Assembly (NCBI GenBank): GCA_977017575.1
Contig: CDRNVI010000143.1
Span: 248,001 to 312,000 of the forward strand
DNA length: 64,000 bases
Direction of reading: 5' to 3'
Source of the DNA: Paramoeba atlantica
Lineage: Eukaryota > Discosea
Shown here: piece by piece, positions 47,986 to 58,031 of the stretch
Layout of the letters: every line of letters starts with the position of its first letter
How positions within the stretch are numbered: position 1 is the first letter of the stretch
Program-made: the position numbers and the translations under genes
Notes under the pieces: generated by a model
Seen by the model: only the letters and a program-made list of their open reading frames with translations
Database searches by the model: none
Told to the model about the DNA's origin: nothing

Positions 47986-48734
47986 GGGAAACAAAAGATT
48001 GAAAAGGACAGTCAATTCCAGGGTGACCTTCCCAGGTGACTTTTTGAAGCTTGAATAACTTTGGAAAAGAATGGAATTTGAAAAAACTTAAACATGAAGT
48101 GAATTAACAATATTTTTAAAGATTTTTGAGTTCCATTTGCTCATGGAAGAGTGCTCATTCAATACCTTAAAATTGAGCTAACATCAAAAAGACCCCTAAT
48201 TTTTTTTTAAAAAAAAATTCTAAAAAATCAAAAAAAAATATTGAGCCTCATGAGAATCAAGTTTAAGAAAGAAAATAACTTTTTTTTCAATCCTACCAAA
48301 AAAAAATAAAAAAAAATTAATTTTGAAGTTCATAAACATCAAAAAACAATTTTTTATGAGCCATCAAAAGTGCACAACACATCATAAAAAAAATTCCGGA
48401 TTTTTTTTTTTTTGGATATTGGCAAAATTGGGTGGGAATTTTTTTTTGTTTGAGAGTGTGTCAAGGCCTTTGTAGGAGAGAACAATTTTTTTTTAATTTT
48501 TTTTTCTTTTCTTATTGGAATAAGGTTCTTATAACCCCCTTCTTGTGAGTTTAGTTTTCTCTTCTGTGACTCTGAGAATTTTTTTTTTGGAAGGTCGTAC
48601 CCAAGGTAGTACCAAAAAATCAATTTTTCTCTTTTGGATTGAGACATTTCACAGATGTTTGGGGGGGGAAAAATTGAGAAAAATATTGTGGTTGATGTGA
48701 TAAAAAAAGATTTCAAATTAAGGCAAACCTCATG
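47986..48734. other. No supported gene
   Basis: AT-rich with T runs. Frames have no domain. Confidence 0.4.
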
Positions 48735-48806
48735 TTTGGCTTGCACTACCTTGGACATTGCAAAAGTTCCAGACGAAAAGACAAAAAGATCCCACTCCCT
48801 GCCCAG
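48735..48806. repeat. 72-nt dispersed repeat, copy 1
   Basis: TTTGGCTTGCACTACCTTG through GATCCCACTCCC, nearly identical to 60008-60080; the copies differ at CGAAAA/CAAAA-type sites. Confidence 0.75.
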
Positions 48807-48854
48807 TCGGACCTCGACGGCAGCAAAAAGTGGATAAAAAAGAAGAAAAAAAAA

Positions 48855-48927
48855 TGGAGATGCCGGGTTTCGATCCCGGTACCTTCCGCATGCTAAGCGG
48901 ACGCGATACCAACTTCGCCACACCCCC
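48855..48927 (-). tRNA. tRNA-Ala (AGC)
   Basis: 73 nt: acceptor GGGGGTG/CATCTCC (with G-T pairs), anticodon stem TCCGC/GCGGA, loop TTAGCAT, discriminator A. T loop starts ATCGAAA rather than TTCGA, unusual for an elongator tRNA. Confidence 0.88.
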
Positions 48928-48949
48928 TTTTCTTGAAAAGTTGAAGCAA

Positions 48950-49210
48950 AGATTGAATGTCTTTTCATTTTCAGATCCCCTTGACCAGAAAAGAGGTTTT
49001 CCATTTTGAGGCTGTGAAGAGAGCCTCCAGCAAGAAATGAGAAGAATGTCCATCGAGAAGAAGGATGACTGGTTCCAGGGTTGCAGTGGGTGAAGTCGAA
49101 GTGAGATCAAATATCCTGATTCACTCCACAAAGATTCAATCTTTGTTGACGCACCAGGGGTACAACAAAACTTTCGAAAAAGAGAGAAGATCTTTTCGAA
49201 TCTTGAAAGG
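48950..49210 (-). pseudogene. DDE_1 (pogo/Tigger-like) transposase fragment
   Basis: Minus frame reads TLEPVILLLDGHSSHFLLEAL, matching the second-Asp block of pogo-type DDE enzymes (LLLDGHxSH). Upstream stops interrupt it and the rest is cut off beside tRNA-Ala. Confidence 0.5.
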
Positions 49211-49489
49211 AAAAGTGAGAAACTGATTGACGAAAACAACAAAAAAAGTCAAACCCGTGGCTCTTGAACCAATCACCAGGTGCCTCTTTTGGACAACAAG
49301 GAGGAGCAATGAGATACCTCTCATATTCCGTGCAGGTATCTCTTTGTTCATTCGTTCAGAGGACATGAGTTCCATGTTCCATGAGACCTGGTGGTTCTTG
49401 CGGTGCCACCTCCATTAACTGTGGGTTAACTTTCTCAAATTCTCTCTAAGAAAAAAAGTGAATTAACTTTTAAAAAAAATAGAGAAAAC

Positions 49490-51004
49490 AATCAAGCCTT
49501 TCCCAAAAAAGAAGTCTCATCCCAAAACTCGCCTCCCTTGAGAGAATCTTTTGTTCGGGGATCAAAAAGAGCACTCATCCAGTGGGGTCCCTTCTTGACT
49601 GCAGAAATGAGTCGGTTGTTGAGTCCCTCCACAATTGATTTCCGGACCACCTCTGCATTCACCAGTCTCCAACTCATCCAGCTCAGCATACACCTTTTTC
49701 AAATGGAGAAGAGATGGAATTGCCAGTGCGAGGGTTGGCTTTGTTTTTTGGTCAAATAGTTTTGTCACAAGGCGGAGAGGAAGAAGAACTTTCTGGAGAT
49801 CAAACAATAAGTCCCATTGGTTTTGAAACAGTTGTTTTTTTCTCTTTTTCAGCTCTGCCTCTGTAGAAGCAACACCACCATTTTCTTCAAGAACTGGGAA
49901 AATATGGAGTATGGCTCATTCAAAAAATGTTTCAAAGAAATAAATAATAAAAAACTTGATTTTCGAGCACTCTCTCAATCATCGTCAATGTTGAATTTCA
50001 ACAAGTCGGAACATCCTTTTTTAGTTTTCTCCCCTTCAAACCCTCCAGTTCCTGAAAATTCTTGAGCGCTTTGAGACTCTTCGGTGACTTCTTGAAAAAC
50101 GAACAGATTTTCCTTGTTGTCTTCAAGGTGGCAATAGTGAGCAAAGACCTATCAAGTGCATCCTGTTCAGGACATGTTCAATGCATGGGATCCATTGGAG
50201 ACCAAGTTGGGCGACCATTTTGGGCATGACTGCGGTGGTGTCTGTTGTGAATGTTTGAATTTGACGTTCCTTGATTGGGTGATTCAACTCGTCACCAAAA
50301 CCCCATATTCTTCAAGAGATTGTCGGACTGAAATTTCGAGGTCGTCCGCGGTTTGTTCATCTTTGGGAAGGCACTTCAGGAGCGAAGCATGCCAGATCCC
50401 TTGTTGGTCGAGAAAATGGAGGATGATTCCAAAATATGAATCCCCAGCAGCAGAGGTCCAACCATCCGCAGAAAGACCACCTGAAAGAAGATAACAATGG
50501 AGTTACAGTTTCAAAGCCCTTGTGAGGAGTTCAACTTGTGCCGTCAAAATGCCTTTCATCGTTTCAACACTTGGAGGATCATATCCAGGATGAAGGGCTC
50601 TCACAAACTCCTTGAACTTTTCGCTGTTAACAAAGGAAAAAGGCAAATGTCTCTCAGTCACCCAACGGAAGAGTTTTTTGTTTACTTCTTGTCGATGATC
50701 AGCAGAGATCAAATATTCATTGAGTTTTCGAATTTTCGGTGGTCACTCAACAACTGCCCAAGGGACGAGAACACCATGTTTTTTCTCCAGGTTGCCTTTT
50801 GAGAGATTCAGTTCCTGTGTTGATGGAACGCACTGTTGGTTGTATTTGTGAAAGAGGAATTTCTTTCACATCAACTGACCAACATGGCAAGCAGATGATT
50901 GAGTTTGGATCCGCAGGGTGTCGCCGAAAATAGTCCCACACAGCTGAAGTTCTTTTTTCCAGTCTTTTGAGTTTCGCTCGTACAATGATTTGATGAGGGT
51001 CCAT
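49490..51004 (-). pseudogene. hAT transposase with BED finger, frameshifted
   Basis: ATG at 51004 (MDPHQIIVRAKLKRLEKR) leads into a BED zinc finger (SAVWDYFRRHPADPN, IICLPC). Next RWVTERHLPFSFVNSEKF and ALHPGYDPPSVETMKG (50712-50503), the classic hAT N-terminal core. Around 50100-50400, in another frame, comes TTDTTAVMPKMVAQLG with the (T)TDxxxNM-like Asp block. 49807-49490 gives KLFDQKTKPTLALAIPSLLH and ALFDPRTKDSL (hAT ALDPRxK). The C-terminal dimerisation end is not found. Several frameshifts make it dead. Confidence 0.75.
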
Positions 51005-51364
51005 TGTAAATGTAATTTAAAAAGTCTTTTTCTCAAAACAGAAAAGTAAAAACAGTTATTTTTGAAACCAGTTTTTGAAGAATGTCACAAAGACAGAGAG
51101 ACCAATACTTTATTTCCACCTCATCTGTGGAGGCATTGTCCATAGATGATGTGGACCAATCACTGGCTTCCACATCATTTTTCATCCACGGATGACAAAG
51201 GAGTGCTTGACTGGTCGACCCAGGCCGGCCCTTGGTCGGCTAGCCGACCCAACAAAAAAATCGCCAACCCGCTCAACCCGCCTTAGCCGCTTCAACCCTG
51301 ATTTTATCCACTTTTTGATGCTGTCAAAGGAAGTCCCAAAAAGAAAGTGGACCTGAAAATTCTG
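51005..51364. other. hAT flank with imperfect palindrome
   Basis: 51121-51195 has outer arms TCATCTGTGG/CCACGGATGA and an inner ATGATGTGGA/TCCACATCAT pair. 51215-51300 is a GC-richer patch. No gene. Confidence 0.45.
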
Positions 51365-52121
51365 CATAGATTAAAATATGAGATCAAAAAATTTGGAGTC
51401 ATGTTTTTCATTTTTTCATTTCTCTTTTTGTTTGGAAAATGGCTCAAACTGTGTCTGGGAGAGCGTTGTCATGTCGAAAATGGGATCCCTGATGTTGCCA
51501 AACCAATCTTGTTAGCGGAAGCAAACCTTGATGAAACTTGAAAGGCTGTGCAACAGTTCTTGGCTGAGGTCGCAACTTTGACACATGAGAATGTGATTTT
51601 CCACAAAAAAGAGGGTTCAGTGGAGGGTGGTCATTCAAAGATGTGTGTGAAATCAAGAAATTTGAGAACAACCCGAGTTGTTGTCCCTGCAGTCGGTCTC
51701 TTTAACACAGCAGTCCAACTTGAGAAGCACTTGACCCTGGTGCTGAATCAACCTCGCCTCTGGTGTGGACTTTGCGGAATGGTCATTTTGTGGCCCAGCA
51801 CCTTGGAAAGAACCAAATCAGTACAATTGCCAAAAAAATTGCTGTGTTTCTTGATTGCGATCCATCCGACTATGCCTCACACTCCTTTTGAAGGAGCGGT
51901 GCCACAGCCATTGTTGAGAATGGGGGGACAACTGACCAGTTGATGGTGTCAGGTGCGTGGAGTAGCCATCATGTTGCACAGGGTTATATACAAGACTCCA
52001 GCTGGCAGCACAAGAGAGGTCAAACCTGATTGCTGGAAGCTCAAGTTCCTCATCTTCAAGTTCCTCACGTCTTTCAAATGGGTATCAATGTCACAATTAA
52101 CATGCCCCCATTTCCCCAAGG

Positions 52122-52331
52122 CATTAAAGTCTCATAGCCAGAGGTAAGAGAATAAAGAACAAATCAAATTGGATTAGGAAAATGTTTTAATGAATGAAAT
52201 CAAAATGAAAAGTGTTTTGTAATTCTCGGAAAATGAAATTTCCATTCTCTGGAAAATAAATTGTTTTCGCTGAACCGATCCTTTTGTCGCGATCAATTCA
52301 GGAACAAGAAATCGGCCGGCAGATTTCAACA
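52122..52331 (-). repeat. Solo LTR, copy 2
   Basis: 210 bp, 5-bp target duplication CAAGG (52117-52121 and 52332-52336). On the minus strand it begins TGTTGAAAT and ends TTTAATG, like the copia LTR at 31303 (CGTTGAAG...TTAACG). Confidence 0.88.
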
Positions 52332-52332
52332 C

Positions 52333-52386
52333 AAGGAGTTCCCCAAGGAGTTCCCCAAGGAGTTCCCCAAGGAGTTCCCCAAGGAG
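52333..52386 (+). repeat. 12-bp tandem repeat encoding VPQG
   Basis: AAGGAGTTCCCC repeated four times and a partial, within the recombinase tail. Confidence 0.95.
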
Positions 52387-52412
52387 GAGAAGAGATTAAA
52401 TTGGTGGATTAA

Positions 52413-52710
52413 ATTTTAATCACCCAGCAATGGCAATAAATTCCTGATAATCTTCAAAAATCAGATTATTTTTTTTATCTCAAGGTAACAAAACACCAAA
52501 AGATTCCAAACCAGGCTAACAGATTAACCTTGACAGCATCAAAACACGGATAAAGAAAGAAAAAAACCACCATGGAAAAAAAGAAATCAAGAAAAAAAGA
52601 AAAAGAAGAAAAAGAGAAAGGATCAAAAAAGAGGGAAAAAAGGAAAAGGAAGAAGAAGGAAAAAAAAAGAGAAAAGAGAAAAGAGAAGAGAGAAAAAAGA
52701 AAGAAAAAAA
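52413..52710. other. AT- then purine-rich spacer
   Basis: No gene; purine-only run from about 52570. Confidence 0.5.
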
Positions 52711-53058
52711 GGAAGAAGACCTCTCTCTTGTTTTGTTCACTCAGGGGGTTGGACAAAATGTCAGGTCAGAAAAGAGAGAAGGAGGGGGTGGGGGGGTCAG
52801 AAAAGAAGAGAAAGGAGACATGATGGTGAATGATGTCAAGTTTTGTTGAACACAAAAAAAAAGAAAGAAGCGCAGAGAGGAAAACAAACAAAAAAAAACC
52901 GAGGCAGAAAAAGACGACAAGAGGATCTTTTTCCATTTTTCCACACCCCGAAAAATTAAGGTTCTAAATCACAAACCTCAAAAATCGCTTTTTTTTTGTT
53001 TTTCGGTTTTCGTTTTGGGGCAACAGAAAGAGAGGAAAGGAAAGAGAGAAAGAGAGAA

Positions 53059-53090
<32 letters not shown>

Positions 53091-53746
53091 GGAAAGAGCA
53101 AGAGGGAAAGAGAGAAAGGTAAGAGAGAAAGAGAAAGAGAAAGAGAAAGAGGGAAAAAGAAAGGGAAAAGGAGCACTTGTGTGTTTTTTTGGTTGTTGTT
53201 GAAATTAAGAGGGTCTTTTCCTTTGGTTTTTTCCCCCCTTTTTCTTGTTTTTTCTTTTTTTCTTTTCTTTTCTTTTCTTTTCTTTTCTTTTCTTTTCTTT
53301 CTTTGTGGATTCCTTTTGTATTTTGCCATTTATGTTTTTAGATTTTTGATGAACTCCTCTCAAATCAAGAGGATATTTTAGTAAAATTTCTTTTCAGTCC
53401 AAAAAATAAAACAGACAAAAGAGAGTTGTTTTTATCCTTTTTCTTGTCAGATCCACTTGTGGAATTTCTCATATAAATTTGGCTGTAAAATTCCACAACT
53501 TAAGAGATTTACCAGAAGTTGGCAGGGAACATTGTATTTTGACTTGGGTCTTGAGTTGAGAGGAGAGGGGGGAGACTCATTAAAGATTAAAGGCAAGATG
53601 ATGTTGATTTTAATAAAAGCATTTTTTTTTCGGATTGGTCAGAAAAAATAAAATATTTTTTTTTCCTGTTATTTGCCTCTTTTCACATCCTACCTTTTTT
53701 TTCAACAACCAATTTTATTTTGGAGGAGATCATCAAACACCCCCCT
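52711..53746. repeat. Segmental duplication, copy B (empty site)
   Basis: Aligns with 30160-31302 joined to 33411-33473. The LTR-element target is intact here (TTTCACATCCTACC at 53681-53694). Confidence 0.88.
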
Positions 53747-53799
53747 CATGAATCAATTTATTTTGAATATTCCAGTTGTAAATTGTATTTTATTCTGGG

Positions 53800-54213
53800 T
53801 TCAAAAGTTTGAGAGTGCAACTGAAAGTTATCAATTGGAGTTGGGAAATCGCAGAATGGTTTGGAGAAGTGAAGGAGAAGGAGCCTCATTATTGGAGTTT
53901 AATTGCCAATACCTCCCATAGCCTCCTTGATGATGTCTGTTTTGTGCACTTTATTCAAAAACATGTGAATTGTGTTGAGTTTATCAGACTTCTCTCTCGT
54001 GGACCAGATCAAAATAAAATCTACCAAGCTTTTTTTGATGCTGAGGAATCCGTCTTTACTCCCAAATTGATTGAGAGGGCTTTTCAAAATACAGGTCTCT
54101 TCCCATTTAACCAAGATGTAGATGTTATTATGGGGAAAATTAATGCTGCCAATCTCTCGGAAAAGATTCAAATGCCTCTGGGTCTCTTGCAGAAGAAGAA
54201 GCCTCTAAAGTGA
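53800..54213 (+). pseudogene. DDE_1-type transposase C-terminal fragment
   Basis: Frame contains KEPHYWSLIANTSHSLLDDV, then ESVFTPKLIERAFQNTGLFP and FNQDVDVIMGK. The last block matches the end of pogo/Tigger-like transposases (AFxxTGLxPFN). The catalytic part is absent, and the fragment abuts duplication B. Confidence 0.5.
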
Positions 54214-54666
54214 TGATATCAATCCTTGAGCAATCACCAGAAAGATGGGAGAGAGACCAAAAAAGTGACAAAAAAAGGGAAAAAGAAAAAGAAAAGAAAG
54301 TAAAAGAAAGAGAATCAAGGAAATGTAAACAGGATGGTGGGTGAGGTTCATATTATTGAGGAGGAAAACAGTGGTACAAAGAAGAACAGTAGAATTTTTA
54401 CATTTGTACTCTTTACAACCAAGTTATTGGCTTGTTCAATCATCTCAAATCTCACTGAAGCTCCCTCAACAACAATAAAAATTTTGGGGGTCTAAATTTT
54501 TGACTATCTGTGCAAATGGTGAGCTCTTGAAATTTATGCTTTTGAATATTTCATAAGAAAGAGAAGAAAAGAAAAAAAATAAAAAGAGGAATTTTTGATT
54601 TTGGTGAGCGAAAAAAAACCAACCCAGGCCAGAAGGTAAAAACAAAACAAAAAGAAAAAAAAAAAG

Positions 54667-54751
54667 TCCGGTCAACCGGAATCGAACCAGTGACCTAGAG
54701 ATGTCTACAACTTGCTACAGTCTCCCGCTCTACCAGCTGAGCTATGACCGG
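54667..54751 (-). tRNA. tRNA-Tyr (GTA) with a short intron
   Basis: 85 nt. Acceptor CCGGTCA/TGACCGG, D arm GCTCAGCTGGTAGAGC, anticodon stem GGAGA/TCTCT with GTA, discriminator A. About 12 nt (CAAGTTGTAGAC) lie between positions 37 and 38, the standard place for nuclear tRNA introns. Confidence 0.92.
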
Positions 54752-55093
54752 ATAGATTGAAAAGTAGTGATAACCAACCAGAGAGAGACATTTTAAAGGA
54801 AAGAAGTCAAAAGAAGAGAAATGAGATGACAAAGAAGAAACTGAAAAGAGTGCAAGTTACCAGCAAAAAGGGTTGACTGAGCAGCCAGCAGAATGTTTGC
54901 AAAATACCTTCTATTCTATTTTTGTGGGTTAAAATGAATCCAGTTTATTTGGTGGTTTCTGAGGGCCAAAAGTGTGTGGTCAAGGGGAAGTGGGAGAGAA
55001 ACAACAAAAACACAACAAGAAATTGAGAAAAAGAAAAAGAAAAAAAAATGAGAGTGAACCAAACCAAAAAAAAAAAAAAAAAGAAGAGAAAAT

Positions 55094-55166
55094 TGCTCAT
55101 TACAGGACTCGAACCTGTAACCTACGTGTGATAAGCACGGTGCTCTACCAATTAAGCTAAACGAGC
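55094..55166 (-). tRNA. tRNA-Ile (TAT)
   Basis: Acceptor identical to Ile (AAT) at 43162; anticodon loop CTTATCA; anticodon stem has one C-T mismatch at its base. Shared flanks (GAGCATTTCTGAAAAA, CCAATTTTTT) show it arose by duplication with that gene. Confidence 0.85.
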
Positions 55167-55637
55167 ATTTCTGAAAAATGAACCAATTTTTTAGATTCAA
55201 AAAAAAAAATTGAGGCAAATGAGAGAGAGAGAGATGATGCAATTGAAAATCACTTTGTAAAAAAAAATGAAGAAAGTGGAAAACATTAAAATGAATTTTT
55301 TTTTTGAGAATAATTGTGTAGAATCCTTGATTTCAACACAATGAATCCTATTTTTTTCCTTTCCAACCATCTTGTTGTCCACCATCATTTCTTTGTCTCA
55401 TTTGTAGTTGTGATTTTTTTCAAAGGAAAAATCATTCATAACCCTACCAAAAAAACACAGCACTTCCCAGAAGCTCTGAAATAGACTGTTAGCTCTGAAT
55501 AGGCAGGCACCCCAAGATTTACACCACTTTGCACCACAAAAGTCTCCACTCAAAGTACTATGGACCTCTCACCCACTCAAAAAATCTTCCTCCTCTTTTT
55601 GTCTTTCATTTTAAACTTTGTTTCAAAAAAAAAAAAT

Positions 55638-55718
55638 TGACAACCGTGGGATTCGAACCCACGAACCCGAAGGATTAGCGCCTTAAGCTAACGCGTTTGA
55701 CCGCTTCGCTAGATTGCC
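55638..55718 (-). tRNA. tRNA-Leu (AAG)
   Basis: 81 nt with long variable arm. Acceptor GGCAATC/GGTTGTC (with G-T pairs), anticodon stem TTAGC/GCTAA, loop TTAAGGC, T arm GTGGG/CCCAC, discriminator A. Confidence 0.92.
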
Positions 55719-55953
55719 ATTTGTTGAAAAGAAAGTGATTCAAAAAAAGATTGGGGAGGAAAAAAGAGAAAAGAGAAAGTTATTATTTTTTTTGGTTACT
55801 GCTTTGGGAGCAAAATGAATCCATGAAGACAACACAATACAATACAGGGAATTTACTGACTGATTTGTTGACAATAAACTCACAGGTTGTCGCCATGTTA
55901 CCACAATCTCATATCTTTTTGCAAGACAAAACATCAGGTTGTTCTCATGTTAT

Positions 55954-56165
55954 CATTAAAGTCTCATAGCCAAAGGTAAGAAGAGAATAAAGAACAAATC
56001 AAATTGGATTTGGAAAATGTTTTAATGAATGAAATCAAAATAAAAAGTGTTTTGTAATTCTTGGAAAATGAAATTTCCATTTTCCGGAAAATAAATTGTT
56101 TTCGCTGAATGGATCATTTTGCGCAATCAATCCAGGAAGAAGAAATCGGTCGGCAGATTTCAACA
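55954..56165 (-). repeat. Solo LTR, copy 3
   Basis: 212 bp with 5-bp target duplication GTTAT (55949-55953 and 56166-56170). Same ends as copy 2. It lies about 220 bp upstream of the unclassified locus at 56383. Confidence 0.88.
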
Positions 56166-56834
56166 GTTATTGTCGACTGGGCGGGCGGGGTGACGTGTCG
56201 TCTGGAACTTTTGAGGGTAGTTCTGACCTCCACTTCGTTTTGAATGGCAATGATTGGACTTGACTCATAGGGTTGGGTTTTCAGAGAAGATAAGAAAAGT
56301 TAAGAAATATTTTGTTTTTTCACCACAACCAATTTTTTGTTTTCACTTTTGTCTCAAACTTCTTGTTTTTATTTCCTGAAAAATGGAACCCTCCTTCGAA
56401 TGCAATGGAAAAAGATACAATTTGATCCGACAAAATTGTGAGTATTGCAGAAATGCAAACAACATGTCGATGGGACATAATGGATACTTTATCTGTGTTC
56501 CAAGAGCTCATGCAGAGAGATGGCGACGCGCAATTGAAGAGGCAATTCAGAGAAAAATCAAAGGTTTGGCTTTGAACTCCTGGGCAAGGCGACTGGCATC
56601 TGGAACTCTCCGGGTTTCCTTGGAGCATCTTGTCCTCATTGAAAACAAATTCCCATTGGAAAACCCAATTTTTGTGCGGAAACCTGGTATGTGTTCTCTC
56701 GGTGGAAATTCTTTGGTCACCTCCTGTCTCCGGTGGAATCGAAACAATTGTTCTGATCCCGAAATGCTTTCCACCCCCCTCTGCAAACCTGCAAAACAAG
56801 TGATGCTTGAGAAGCTCACCGATCTTGTGACATC

Positions 56835-56841
56835 AAAAAAA
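56835..56841 (+). promoter_or_regulatory. A_AAA_AAA slippery heptamer between overlapping frames
   Basis: Seven A in the exact phase for -1 slippage (upstream frame TCA AAA AAA; shifted frame AAA AAA ATC). The downstream frame carries the conserved core. A simple one-base deletion in an A8 run explains the data equally well. Confidence 0.35.
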
Positions 56842-57950
56842 TCGGAACGAAAATCTTTGGGGCAGAGAAGGCATTGGAGCTTGCTGGAGTAATTGAACAG
56901 GCTTCTCATGGTGAGCAGGAACCTCTCTTTGAGTCTCTAGAACCCCTTTTGGCAGTTCAAACAGTCGAATATTTGAAGGTTGGCTATCAATTCACACAAC
57001 CAGTTCAGAATTTGGTGTGCTCCTATGGGGCCCTTGGGATGTCTCAACGGCGAATCCCTCTTGCAATTGGAGAGGCTTTCCAAGAACTGATGCCAGGACA
57101 TCCACCTCTCCTTCTTCCTTCTCGAAGAACTGTCCGACAGATCCTGAAAGAGGGGTATATTGTCTCGAAACTTGAAGCTCTGAAGAGGGTTCACCAACTT
57201 GTTGTATCCAAGTCATTGTACCATGATGGGGCATCATCAAGAGGAAAGTCTCTCCTGACTGTGGGGGTGCAAACTGAGAAGAGTCACATCCATCTTGGCC
57301 TGAAAGAACATGTCCGTAAGGATGCAAGTTCAATGTCATCTGACATTGTTAAGATTTTGGAAGAAATACAAACCTTTGGAAGATTCTTCCCAGAGACCCA
57401 GTCCTTTGTCGAATCTTTGTCTCTTTCGTCCTTTTCTTCCATCATCTCCGACCACACAAACACAAACCCTGCGATAGTTCGAAATCTTCAACAAAACAAA
57501 CATTGTCACAACCTCAAAATTCTTGGTTGCCACGCTCACAAAACTGGGCTGATTGAAACCGTGTTTCTGAAAGCATTCAAGACCCCTCCCAATGCCAGCA
57601 TTCTTGTTGAAAGGTGCCCAAGTGTGCACAGGGTGCTAGTTTAGCCCCAGGGGAATTCAGTGAAAGATGAAGCTCAAGAAGGAGAAGAATTATGAACTTG
57701 TAGAGTTCAGATATTAGCTGAAGAAGAGAAAGAGAAAGAAACTCACTTGGGAGTTTCAGAATAAAAAAAGCGCTTGAAGACCATTCTTGAGTCCATTGTT
57801 CTCTGTGTGTCGGAGTGACTGTGTGTCTGGTGTGGAGTCAGGAGGTCGTTCACTCCAAGTGATTATCCACCAAGCTCTTTTGACCCACCACCTGATGCTG
57901 TCCCTGTGATTATTTCCTCGGATGAGGAGTCGGAGTTTGATGAGCTGGAG

Positions 57951-58031
57951 GTTTTTTCATTTTTTTTTTTTTCATTTTCTCCTTTTTTTCTGTTCTCGAA
58001 CTTTCGATTTTTTCCAACATCAAAATAATAG
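57951..58031 (+). other. Predicted 81-bp spliceosomal intron
   Basis: CTGGAG|GTTTTTTCAT ... AAAATAATAG|GAGTTAGAA. Removing it joins two acidic stretches in phase 0. T-rich throughout, unlike the flanking exons. Confidence 0.5.

Larger units (their letters stand above)
51365..52412 (+). pseudogene. Crypton-like tyrosine recombinase, split by a solo LTR
   Basis: Coding-like from about 51540 (LAEVATLTHENVIFHKKEG). The catalytic C-terminus reads QHLGKNQISTIAKKIAVFLD, then YASHSF-stop-RSGATAIVENGG and VSGAWSSHHVAQGYIQDSSW. HSFR-RSGAT is the box II H-x-x-R of tyrosine recombinases; the Arg codon is TGA (51889-51891 region), and SGAWSSHHVAQGY supplies the last His and the Tyr nucleophile. A second TGA follows GQT. 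The tail NMPPFPQG is interrupted by the LTR (52122-52331) and resumes after it in frame as four VPQG repeats, then GEEIKLVD and TAA at 52410. Confidence 0.72.
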
